From: Bacteroidetes bacterium OLB12
GTDB lineage: Bacteria > Bacteroidota > Bacteroidia > Cytophagales > Cyclobacteriaceae
NCBI GenBank assembly: GCA_001567185.1
Contig: LNFR01000116.1
Location: 1-35,399 of the forward strand
Length of the DNA stretch: 35,399 nt
Direction: 5' to 3'
Shown here: positions 15,920 through 23,832 of the stretch, piece by piece
How the letters are laid out: the number at the start of each line of letters is the position of its first letter
Numbering within the stretch: position 1 is the stretch's first letter
Made by a program: the position numbers and the translations under genes
Notes under the pieces: model-generated
What the model saw: only the letters and a program-made list of their open reading frames with translations
Database searches by the model: none
What the model was told of the DNA's origin: nothing

Positions 15920-17294
15920 TTAAAGGCGTTCAAATCGTGCTGTGAAATGTCTGAGCATAGGTGGTTCATAAACAATGCGCAGGCCGCGTGGCTGATGGCG
16001 CAGTTCCAGTATGTCGTCAAACGTTTCGATGGTGTAGTCGATATGACTTTGCGTGTACACCCTTCTTGGTATGGCCAGTCGCACCAATTCATGTGCTGCG
16101 GGAATTAGTTTTTTATTTTCATCGTATTTGCCAAACATCACACTGCCTACCTCCACGCAGCGGATGCCGCCTTTGGTATATAAATCGCACACCAGCATTT
16201 GCCCCGGATATTGGTGAACCGGAATCTGGTTGTATAATTTTTTTAGCATCCACATACACGGCATGTCCGCCAATGGGCCACACCACCGGAATTCCTTTTT
16301 TTCGAAGATGTTCACCCAGATAAGCCGTGCTTCGAATTCGATAGTGCAAATAATCCGGATCAAAAACTTCGGTGAGCCCGATGGCCATCGCCTCCATATC
16401 ACGACCCGACAAACCGCCATACGTGGTAAATCCTTCAGAGATGATTAGCAAATTGGTACACTCGCGCCCGAGTTTATCATCGCGCAAGCACAACAAGCCG
16501 CCCATATTCACCATGCCATCTTTCTTGGCGCTCATCACAAAGGCATCACACAAGCCCAGCATCTCGCGGGCAATCGCCTCATAGGTTTTATCTGAGTATC
16601 CGGCTTCACGCTGTTTAATGAAGTAGCTATTCTCTGCAATCCGGCACCCATCCAGCACCAGCATGAGGTTATGGTTGTTACAAATGGTTCGTACTGCGCG
16701 AATGTTTTCCATGCTTACGGGTTGGCCGCCTGCCGAGTTATTGGTAACCGTCATGATTACGGCTGCCACATTTTCAGGGCGATGATGGGTTATAGCCTCT
16801 TCCAGTTTTTTCAAATCGATATTGCCCTTGAAGGGAAGTTCCAATTCTAAATCAAGTGCCTGATCGGGCATCAGATCAAAAGCAGATGCTCCGGTAAATT
16901 CGATGTTGGCCCGCGTGGTATCGAAATGTGTGTTGCTCAAAAAAACTTTTCCTTTGCCGCCCAGGATTCCGTAAAGGATGCGCTCGGCCGCACGGCCCTG
17001 GTGAGTAGGAAGAATGTAGTCCATTCCGGTAAGCTGCTTCACTACGGTTTCCAGGTGTTTCCAACTTCGGGCACCGGCATAACTTTCATCGCCTTGCATC
17101 ATGCCGGCCCATTGCCGTTCGCTCATGGCACCGGTTCCGCTGTCGGTCAGCAAGTCGATAAACACATCGTCTGAATTCAATAAAAACGGATTGTAACCGG
17201 CAGTCTGCAGGGCCTGTTGGCGGTGCGACTCGGTAGTTACCCGCAGGGGTTCCACCATCTTAATTTTAAAGGGCTCGGCCAGGGTGCGCTTCAT
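15920..17294 (-). CDS. tnaA: Tryptophanase, frameshifted at an A7 run
   Basis: The reading frame from 17294 gives 391 residues and ends at 16119, but a second frame continues the family's C-terminus to 15920. The switch point is the A7 run near 16238-16244. With one A fewer the text runs GGHAVYVDAKKLYNQIPVHQ without interruption, giving about 457 residues, the normal length. The sequence follows tryptophanase rather than TPL: TVTNNSAGGQPVSM in the PLP region and GIRCVEVGSVMFG where TPL has VRSMERG. The PLP-binding Lys lies in MSAKKDGMVNMGG. It cleaves tryptophan to indole, pyruvate and ammonia. An operator copy lies only 14 bp upstream (17309-17328), so the gene is likely repressed by the Rrf2 protein. 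A real pseudogene is possible, but an extra base in the read is simpler. Confidence 0.85.
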
Positions 17295-17308
17295 AGTAGA
17301 AAAATAAT

Positions 17309-17328
17309 AAAGGGCAAAATTATCTTTT
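17309..17328. promoter_or_regulatory. Rrf2-type operator proximal to tnaA
   Basis: AAAGGGCAAAATTATCTTTT lies 14 bp before the tnaA ATG. Followed on the minus strand by TATTTTTC as a possible -7 element, it would give an almost leaderless message. Confidence 0.6.
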
Positions 17329-17340
17329 TTAAGAAATAAT

Positions 17341-17360
17341 AAAGGATTAATTTATCTTTT
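17341..17360. promoter_or_regulatory. Rrf2-type operator proximal to the NO-dismutase-like gene
   Basis: AAAGGATTAATTTATCTTTT is the second of two sites in one divergent promoter region, centred 32 bp from the first (three helical turns). A -7 element TAGCTTTG follows at 17363-17370, so a bound repressor would cover the -33/spacer region. Confidence 0.65.
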
Positions 17361-17392
17361 ATTAGCTTTGAGAATCCCAAATATCAATAACC

Positions 17393-19747
17393 ATGAATAA
17401 GCCAGGATCCATTGAATATCTGCTTAACCCCAAAAACTGGTGGTTACCCCTGTTGATTATTTTTATTATCAGTATTACCGGAGTTTTTATGATGGGCTTG
17501 CATACCTACACCGATGCGCCCCCCGTTCCCAACTTCATTACCCATGATTCCAAACCTGTTTATAGTAAGGAAGACATTCAGAACGGCCAGGTTGTATTTC
17601 AGAAGTATGCACTCATGGAGTATGGCAGCGTATTTGGCGATGGGGCTTATCGCGGCCCGGATTATTCGGCCGAAGCGCTGCATCGCACAGCCACTGGTAT
17701 GCAGGAATATTATAGCAAACAACACGCAGGCGATGGCGATTTAGCCCGTTTGGGTATTTCCGAAAAAGTTAAGGCGGAGATCAAAGCGAATACATATAAT
17801 AAAGACAAAAACTCCGTCATCCTTACAGATGCACACGCCTATGCTGCGTTGCAGTTAGTAGATTACTACAATCAGGTGTTCACCAATCCCGAACACGAAC
17901 AGGCATTCTCACCAGCCGGTTATCTGACCAACGAAAAAGAAATTCGCGATCTCAGTGCCTTCTTCTTCTGGAGCGGCTGGGTTTGCGGTGTAGAACGTCC
18001 GGGTAAAACGTACAGCTACACACACAATTGGCCGTATGATCCAACAGCAGGAAACACACCCAGTGCTGCGGTGGTTATCTGGAGTATTGTGGGCTCATTG
18101 GGGTTGGTATTTGGCCTTGGCATTGTGTTGTATTACCACGGTAAGCTGGACAAACTGGATGACGCTGCCTTTACCAACAAAGCCGCTCCCCTCATGACGA
18201 AAACAGGCGTGAGCAATTTTAATCCTACAGCCATTCAGAAAGCTACTTATAAATTTTTCTACGCGGCCATTCTACTTTTTCTTGTTCAGGTGCTGGCCGG
18301 TGTTCTTACCGTGCACGATTTTGTAGGCTTTGTCAATTTTTTCGGATTTAACATTGCCGAAGCCCTTCCCATCACCATTACCCGAAGCTGGCACGTGCAA
18401 CTCTCCCTGTTGTGGATTTCAGCATGCTGGATTGGTGCTTCGTTTTTTGTGATGCCAATGCTTTCATCCAGGCAACCGGCCAATCAGTTAAAGCTCATCA
18501 ACATCATGTTTGCGCTTATTGTCGTATTGGTGGCCGGCTCATTCGTGGGTATGTTCATCGGACCAAAAGGTATTAGTGGTGATGCATGGATCTGGATCGG
18601 CCATCAGGGATGGGAATACCTGGAGCCCGCCAAGGTATGGCAAGGACTACTCTATATAGTTTTTGGATTTTGGGCAACCATACTTTATCGTGGGCTCAAG
18701 CCTGTGATGACGTTGAAAAAACCCTGGGCACTTCCCAACTGGTTGGTGTATGCCACCGTAAGTATTCTGGTGCTGCTTTGCTCGGGGCTAATGTTTACTC
18801 CGAAAACAAATTTTGTGATTGCCGATTTCTGGCGATGGATGGTGATCCACATGTGGGCCGAAGCTTTTTTTGAAGTATTCACTACCGTGTTGATTGGTTA
18901 CTTTATGGTGCTTATGGGACTGGTGAGTGAACGCGCTGCCACCCGTGTGATTTACCTGGCTTGTCTTCTCTTTTTAGGATCGGGTTTGTTAGGTATATCG
19001 CATAACTTCTATTGGAATGCCAAACCCGTATTCACTATGGCGTTGGGTTCGGTGTTCTCTACATTACAAGTAGTTCCGCTCATTTTGCTTACACTCGAAG
19101 CCTGGCGGTTTGCCAAACTTCCGGGTCAACTGGAAAATGGAAAGAACGGCAAAGTTACGTTCGGATTTCCCGGAGTATTTCTCTTTTTGATTGGTGTAAA
19201 CTTCTGGAACTTTTTTGGTGCCGGGGTTATGGGCTTTATCATCAACCTGCCCATTGCTAATTATTATGAACACGGTACTTATCTCACGGTAAATCACGGC
19301 CACGCTGCCTTGATGGGCGTGTATGGAAACTTATCCATAGCCGGAGCTTTGTTCTGCTGCCAGTTGCTCTTTAAACCAGTTGCCTGGAATACCCGGTTAA
19401 TAAAAATTTCCTTCTGGTCAATCAATATCGGTTTGCTGTTGATGGTTGTACTGGATTTGTTCCCGGCAGGTATTCTTCAATTTATGGCGGTGGTAGAAGA
19501 AGGACTTTGGTTTGCACGTAGCAGTGCGTTTATTGACAGCAACGTGTTTCAATCGCTTACCTGGCTGCGCATCATAGGCGGCTCCATCTTTGTGCTTGGT
19601 GGTGTTATACCACTTACCTGGTTTATTGTTTCCAAATGGAACATGTTGAAGCCTGTTAAGAAAATCAGTCCGGATACCCTGGCTGCTAATAATGGCCACG
19701 CACAACACAATCATCAGGAGCAAGAACTGGAACTTGAAAAGCTTTAG
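17393..19747 (+). CDS. nod: Putative nitric oxide dismutase (qNOR-related)
   Basis: 784 residues with the qNOR layout: an N-terminal helix, a periplasmic cytochrome c-like domain without a CxxCH motif, then about twelve helices. Kept: heme ligands H334 (RSWHVQL), H635 and H637 (VNHGHAAL), FeB ligands H486 and E490 (HMWAEAFFE) and H537. Changed: the FeB His pair HH reads H537-N538 (GISHNFYW). The quinol-site motif HYTVEGxGF reads HDFVGFVNF, keeping H308 but losing Glu (G312), and the C-terminal GD reads GG (729-730). Loss of quinol residues plus His-to-Asn at FeB is what I recall for the NO dismutases of Methylomirabilis, which make N2 and O2 from NO without outside electrons. An atypical qNOR is the alternative. 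The frame is intact. The tail (765-784) is rich in His and Glu. It carries its own operator and heads an operon with a Ric paralogue and nrdJ. Confidence 0.8.
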   Translation: MNKPGSIEYLLNPKNWWLPLLIIFIISITGVFMMGLHTYTDAPPVPNFITHDSKPVYSKEDIQNGQVVFQKYALMEYGSVFGDGAYRGPDYSAEALHRTATGMQEYYSKQHAGDGDLARLGISEKVKAEIKANTYNKDKNSVILTDAHAYAALQLVDYYNQVFTNPEHEQAFSPAGYLTNEKEIRDLSAFFFWSGWVCGVERPGKTYSYTHNWPYDPTAGNTPSAAVVIWSIVGSLGLVFGLGIVLYYHGKLDKLDDAAFTNKAAPLMTKTGVSNFNPTAIQKATYKFFYAAILLFLVQVLAGVLTVHDFVGFVNFFGFNIAEALPITITRSWHVQLSLLWISACWIGASFFVMPMLSSRQPANQLKLINIMFALIVVLVAGSFVGMFIGPKGISGDAWIWIGHQGWEYLEPAKVWQGLLYIVFGFWATILYRGLKPVMTLKKPWALPNWLVYATVSILVLLCSGLMFTPKTNFVIADFWRWMVIHMWAEAFFEVFTTVLIGYFMVLMGLVSERAATRVIYLACLLFLGSGLLGISHNFYWNAKPVFTMALGSVFSTLQVVPLILLTLEAWRFAKLPGQLENGKNGKVTFGFPGVFLFLIGVNFWNFFGAGVMGFIINLPIANYYEHGTYLTVNHGHAALMGVYGNLSIAGALFCCQLLFKPVAWNTRLIKISFWSINIGLLLMVVLDLFPAGILQFMAVVEEGLWFARSSAFIDSNVFQSLTWLRIIGGSIFVLGGVIPLTWFIVSKWNMLKPVKKISPDTLAANNGHAQHNHQEQELELEKL

Positions 19748-19752
19748 CTAAA

Positions 19753-20439
19753 ATGACGGTAACCGATATTCTGCGATTAGAACCACAAAGCATTCACATC
19801 ATAAAAAAATACAACCTTGATGCCTGTGATGCCGAAACTTTTTTATTTGAAGATGCGTGCCGTACGCATGCGGTAGATGCCCGGTGTGTAAAGAATGAAT
19901 TAATTGAACTAAGGATCTCACTAAAACAAGCTAACGAGTCGTTTGCTCAATTGCTTGATGGAATTCTGCAACAGCATGAAGTCATTAAGAATACTCTTTC
20001 CAACATTAAGCATGCATTGCACCTTGCTGTTCAGCAACAGACAGACTTTCAGGAGAAACTCCTCACCATTAAGAATAAATTTGATGTGCTGTCCGAAACG
20101 CTGGACATACATCTCTACAAAGAGGAAATGATTTTATTCCCTGAGTTTGTTAAGCTTTGGAATAATCAAAAAAATCAGAGAGAGCGTCTTCCTCTATTTC
20201 GAATGATGTACCCCATTGAAGGATTGGAAGATGAACATCAATTGGCAAGAACCATTCTCATCGACATGCGATCGATTATCCGGTATGGTAAAATACCAAA
20301 AGGAGTTGGTGTTTACTATGAATATGTATGTCAGGAACTGGAATCCTTCGAAAAACAAATGATCAACTTAATGGATCAGGAAAATCAATTGCTCTTTCCG
20401 AAAGCGTTGGAGCTGGAACAAACCCTCACACACAGTTGA
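19753..20439 (+). CDS. Degenerate Ric-like di-iron protein paralogue
   Basis: 228 residues, starting 5 bp after the dismutase-like gene, so co-translated. The layout follows Ric (short N-terminal domain, then four hemerythrin-like helices), but key residues are lost. The CC pair of the N-terminal domain reads LDACDAE (one Cys left, C25); the motif ending HLENNILFP reads MDQENQLLFP, so the last His is D218; and the HDH pair is reduced to DEH (H162). HLYKEEMILFP (H120) is kept. At best part of a di-iron site remains. A role as a partner, iron donor or assembly factor for the neighbouring NO enzyme is inferred from position only. Confidence 0.75.
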   Translation: MTVTDILRLEPQSIHIIKKYNLDACDAETFLFEDACRTHAVDARCVKNELIELRISLKQANESFAQLLDGILQQHEVIKNTLSNIKHALHLAVQQQTDFQEKLLTIKNKFDVLSETLDIHLYKEEMILFPEFVKLWNNQKNQRERLPLFRMMYPIEGLEDEHQLARTILIDMRSIIRYGKIPKGVGVYYEYVCQELESFEKQMINLMDQENQLLFPKALELEQTLTHS

Positions 20440-20475
20440 CTTTAACTATTTTTTAAACATATTAATTACAACCCT

Positions 20476-22326
20476 ATGGAACTTAATCAGGAAATCCTCA
20501 GCGACATTGTCATTTACATGAAATATGCGCGCTATCTCCCCGAATTGCAACGCAGAGAATTATGGCCGGAAATATGCGGGCGGTATGAAGACATGATGGT
20601 GCAGAAGTATCCACACCTGAAAGAGGAGATTGCCGAGAACATGCAATGGGTACTCCAGAAGAAAATCCTCCCTTCCATGCGTGCCATGCAGTTTGCCGGT
20701 GCACCTATTATTAAAAATAACAGTCGCATTTACAATTGTGCCTACATGCCGGTGGATGATATTCGTGCATTTTCGGAAGCCATGTTCTTGTTGCTGGGTG
20801 GAACCGGTGTGGGTTATTCCGTGCAAACGCATCACGTAGCAAAATTACCTCCCATTCAAAAAGCGGAGAAGACACGCAGGTTTCTGATTGGCGACAGCCT
20901 GGAAGGATGGGCCGACTCCATCAAGATGATCATGAAAGCCTACTTCGGGCAAAGCGATGCCATGCCGCTCTTTGATTACTCTGACATTCGCCCGAAGGGT
21001 GCACGACTGGTAACAGCAGGTGGAAAAGCACCGGGGCCCGAACCCTTAAAAGTTTGCCATGCGCACGTTACGGCCTTGCTCGATCGAAAACAAAATGGCG
21101 AAAGGCTTACTCCGTTGGAATGCCACGACATGATGTGCCACATTGCTAACGCAGTACTGGCCGGTGGTATTCGAAGATCAGCCATGATCTCGCTGTTCTC
21201 TCCGGAAGACGAAGAGATGCTCACTTGCAAATTCGGCAACTGGTGGGAGCTGAACGAACAACGTGGTCGTGCAAACAACTCGGCCGTACTGTCGCGCGAA
21301 TACACCACCGAAAAAGAATTTTTCGATCTCTGGAAAAAAATTGAACTATCAGGCGCAGGTGAGCCTGGATTTTATTTCAGCAACCACCCCGACTGGGGAA
21401 CAAACCCGTGTTGTGAAATCGCGCTGAAGCCGTTTCAGTTTTGTAACCTGTGCGAAGTAAACGTATCGGATGTAGAGACGCAGGAAGAATTGAATGCGCG
21501 TGCCCGCGCAGCCGGATTTTTTGGTACCCTGCAAGCCGGCTTTACCGATTTGCACTACCTGCGCGAAGTGTGGAAAAAAACCACTGAGCACGATGCCTTG
21601 ATTGGTGTAGGCATGACGGGCATTGCCAGTGGTAGGGTAGCCAAACTCGATCTCAAAGAAGCGGCTGATGAAGTTAAGCACATCAACAATATTGTGTCGG
21701 CAAAAATCAACATCGAGTTTGCGGCTCGTTGCACCACCATTAAGCCCTCGGGCACCAGCTCGCTCGTGTTGGGTACATCATCGGGCATTCATGCCTGGCA
21801 CAATGATTATTATCTGCGCAGAATGCGCATCGGAAAAAATGAAGCGCTGTACGAATACCTGCGTATCAACCATCCCGAGTTACTGGAAGATGACATGTTG
21901 AACAGCAAGCAGGCTATTATCTGTATTCCACAAATGGCTCCGGAAGGCAGTATTCTGCGCACCGAAGATGTGATGGACATGCTGGAGCGTGTAAAACAAT
22001 TTAACATTGAATGGGTACGCAACGGCTTCCGCCAAGGCTACAATGCTAACAACGTATCGGCCACCATTTCCATCCGCGATGATGAATGGGAGAAAGTAGG
22101 CCGCTGGATGTGGGACAACAAGTCGAGCTACAACGGATTGAGCGTGTTGCCGTATGATAATGGTAATTACAAGCAACCTCCGTTTGAAGATATCAGTCGC
22201 GAGAAGTTCCTGGAGTTGGAGCATTCACTCCATGCCATCGACCTGTCGAATGTATATGAGCCCGATGATGCCACCGACTTACAGGCAGAAGCCGCCTGTG
22301 CAGGTGGTGCTTGTGTGATTCAGTAG
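20476..22326 (+). CDS. nrdJ: Adenosylcobalamin-dependent ribonucleotide reductase (class II)
   Basis: 616 residues. Characteristic segments: RIYNCAYMPVDD (C88), FLLLGGTGVGYSVQ, the active-site region NPCCEIALKPFQFCNLCEVN (C323, C326), IKPSGTSSLVLGTSSGIHAW, and a C-terminal CAGGACVIQ whose Cys pair would re-reduce the active site. No ATP-cone is visible. Class II enzymes make the radical from coenzyme B12 and need no oxygen; the length is nearer monomeric RTPR-type than long NrdJ forms. It lies 36 bp behind the Ric paralogue in the nod transcript, so DNA precursors would be made where class I enzymes are starved of oxygen or poisoned by NO. A hairpin follows (22339-22382). Confidence 0.9.
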   Translation: MELNQEILSDIVIYMKYARYLPELQRRELWPEICGRYEDMMVQKYPHLKEEIAENMQWVLQKKILPSMRAMQFAGAPIIKNNSRIYNCAYMPVDDIRAFSEAMFLLLGGTGVGYSVQTHHVAKLPPIQKAEKTRRFLIGDSLEGWADSIKMIMKAYFGQSDAMPLFDYSDIRPKGARLVTAGGKAPGPEPLKVCHAHVTALLDRKQNGERLTPLECHDMMCHIANAVLAGGIRRSAMISLFSPEDEEMLTCKFGNWWELNEQRGRANNSAVLSREYTTEKEFFDLWKKIELSGAGEPGFYFSNHPDWGTNPCCEIALKPFQFCNLCEVNVSDVETQEELNARARAAGFFGTLQAGFTDLHYLREVWKKTTEHDALIGVGMTGIASGRVAKLDLKEAADEVKHINNIVSAKINIEFAARCTTIKPSGTSSLVLGTSSGIHAWHNDYYLRRMRIGKNEALYEYLRINHPELLEDDMLNSKQAIICIPQMAPEGSILRTEDVMDMLERVKQFNIEWVRNGFRQGYNANNVSATISIRDDEWEKVGRWMWDNKSSYNGLSVLPYDNGNYKQPPFEDISREKFLELEHSLHAIDLSNVYEPDDATDLQAEAACAGGACVIQ

Positions 22327-22338
22327 GAAACAATTTTT

Positions 22339-22382
22339 AAATCCTGTGGTGTTAAAAATGCACTCGTAGCACCACAGGATTT
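22339..22382 (+). terminator. Inverted repeat after nrdJ
   Basis: AAATCCTGTGGTG (22339-22351) and CACCACAGGATTT (22370-22382) form a perfect 13-bp stem with an 18-nt loop directly after nrdJ. No T run follows, so it may end the message by a factor-dependent route or protect its 3' end. Confidence 0.55.
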
Positions 22383-22468
22383 ACAGATTCATATTTTCAA
22401 TCTCATTTTAGTTGCCATACGATTGCGATCGTTAGCGCCTGTTGGCTTCAGCAAATTTTTCTGAGTCT

Positions 22469-22945
22469 TCATAAAAAATGATACTCAACGATTTTCTCGT
22501 CTTGAATGCGGCACATCAGCGCCCAATTGCTCGAGTAGGTTTTCCCGCTGGCTTTCACCACATGGGTGAACTTACCGTTGGCAAATGCTACGTCACCTTC
22601 TCCTATCAGGTTGGTTACAGAAAATGCTTTGGTATCGAAATGAGTGCCCAGGTTTGTAATAAATGTTTTAGCACCTTCCTTACCTTGATACGTTCCGAAA
22701 ATCTGAGTCCCCTGGCGTTCGGTTGAACGAACAGCCTCTATCGTGCAACTATCATGGAATGTATTGATAATACCGTTGAAATCGCCATTGCCAAAGGCTC
22801 CGAAAAATTGTTGAACTACTTCTTTGCTTGATTTTACTGTTTTCATAGTTGATTGTTTTGATTTGTCTGAGACTGTTTGTGCTCTACTGTGTTGTGTACC
22901 TAACGCCACCAGGCATAGGGTGTAGATTATTATGATTAGTTTCAT
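22469..22945 (-). CDS. Secreted SnoaL-like (NTF2 fold) protein
   Basis: 158 residues from the ATG at 22945, two bases after the stop of the upstream membrane gene; a reading from 22963 adds six residues before the signal peptide. The signal (KLIIIIYTLCLVALGTQHSRA) is followed by an NTF2/SnoaL-like domain: EVVQQFFGAFGNGDFNGIIN, then GTYQGKEGAKTFI and the last strand pair FTHVVKASGKTYSSNWALM. The fold includes enzymes and binding proteins, and nothing points to a substrate. It is probably co-transcribed with the small membrane protein. Confidence 0.8.
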   Translation of the reverse strand: MKLIIIIYTLCLVALGTQHSRAQTVSDKSKQSTMKTVKSSKEVVQQFFGAFGNGDFNGIINTFHDSCTIEAVRSTERQGTQIFGTYQGKEGAKTFITNLGTHFDTKAFSVTNLIGEGDVAFANGKFTHVVKASGKTYSSNWALMCRIQDEKIVEYHFL

Positions 22946-22947
22946 GA

Positions 22948-23160
22948 TTAGGGGTTTAGCCATTTGATAAATAGTTTGTTGTAAAAGGGCAGGATAACAT
23001 AGTAAACCACCGGCACAGCAACGGCCGTGAGGATAAATGTTCGTCCAGCCAGCGGAAAGGAACTGAGAAAGTCACCCCATAACCAAAAAAGAATGGTTAT
23101 TAGTGGATAGATGGCAAGCCAAATTAAGAAGGCTCGCTTGTGTTTGTCGTTTTTGTTCAT
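22948..23160 (-). CDS. Small two-helix membrane protein
   Basis: 70 residues from the ATG at 23160, chosen because the 30 residues before it in the longer frame are not protein-like and lie over the divergent promoter. Two hydrophobic helices (about 12-30 and 40-58) separated by a short polar loop make the whole protein. Typical of uncharacterised Bacteroidota membrane proteins (DUF2798-like in layout). It shares its promoter region with an HxlR regulator, which probably controls it and the SnoaL gene. Confidence 0.65.
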   Translation of the reverse strand: MNKNDKHKRAFLIWLAIYPLITILFWLWGDFLSSFPLAGRTFILTAVAVPVVYYVILPFYNKLFIKWLNP

Positions 23161-23200
23161 CGTGAGTACTTTGTTTACATTTGATGCAGTAAAACTATGA

Positions 23201-23229
23201 TGTACATATCCTCGTGTAAAGTATGTACG
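23201..23229. promoter_or_regulatory. Likely HxlR operator
   Basis: TGTACATA (23201-23208) and TATGTACG (23222-23229) form an inverted repeat (7 of 8) with 13 bp between, in the gap between two divergent genes. Centre-to-centre distance is two helical turns, as expected for a dimeric winged-helix regulator. Confidence 0.5.
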
Positions 23230-23283
23230 AAATTGTATCCTACATACCAAAAGGAATGTATTGCTGATAATCAGACAGAAAAA

Positions 23284-23616
23284 ATGAAGAAGAAAACAAA
23301 AGAAAGTGCAATGTGCCCGGTAGATTTTGCCTTCCGGAGGATTGGAGGCAAGTATAAGGCGCGCATCTTATGGCACCTTCATCGTAACAAGTTGCTTCGT
23401 TACGGTGAGCTGAAGCGCACCCTTCCCGACATCACAACCAAAATGCTTACCCAGTCACTGCGGGAACTGGAGGAGGACTTGCTCATTAACCGTAAGGTTT
23501 ACTACGAGGTGCCCCCCAAAGTAGAATATACCCTCACCGACATGAGTAAGGAGCTGATACCTTCACTCAAACTTATTATGGATTGGGGTACCAAACAGAT
23601 GAAAAGAGTGAGCTGA
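23284..23616 (+). CDS. HxlR-family transcriptional regulator
   Basis: 110 residues from the ATG at 23284; a longer frame from 23197 covers the operator and is unlikely. The family signature is clear: CPVDFAFRRIGGKYKARILW, LRYGELKRTLPDITTKMLTQ and the wing region VPPKVEYTLTDMSKEL. The N-terminal Cys (about residue 12) is the one by which several HxlR proteins sense electrophiles or redox stress. It faces the small membrane protein/SnoaL pair, and the inverted repeat between them is the natural binding site. Confidence 0.9.
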   Translation: MKKKTKESAMCPVDFAFRRIGGKYKARILWHLHRNKLLRYGELKRTLPDITTKMLTQSLRELEEDLLINRKVYYEVPPKVEYTLTDMSKELIPSLKLIMDWGTKQMKRVS

Positions 23617-23748
23617 ACTTATGTAATAACTCCCAGCTTCTTGACTATATTCTCCCCAGCGGCCAAAACAATAAGAGTTACGGATCAAGCAGAGCATAGG
23701 CCACAATTAGGGGCACCATGCATGAAGAAAATAATATGTGATCTCTAT

Positions 23749-23768
23749 AAAAGATATTTTAGTCTTAA
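23749..23768. promoter_or_regulatory. Rrf2-type operator upstream of U32 peptidase gene
   Basis: AAAAGATATTTTAGTCTTAA matches the consensus in most positions, followed 6 nt later by a -7 element TATATTTG (23775-23782). The gap to the -7 element is like that at the DGC, 608-aa and nod promoters. Confidence 0.55.
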
Positions 23769-23832
23769 ATAGGCTATATTTGCGAATTCATATTCAACCT
23801 GAAAAGGTTTTTAACAATCGCTTAAGCAAATA

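Noticed and set aside
17301-17370. Direct repeats suggesting an attachment site or repeat array
   Set aside because: The two similar units are the two operator copies of the divergent tnaA/nod promoter, not a mobile-element boundary.
17393-19747. Calling the gene an ordinary quinol-dependent NO reductase (norZ)
   Set aside because: FeB His-to-Asn and two lost quinol-site residues argue against normal qNOR activity, though the fold is the same.
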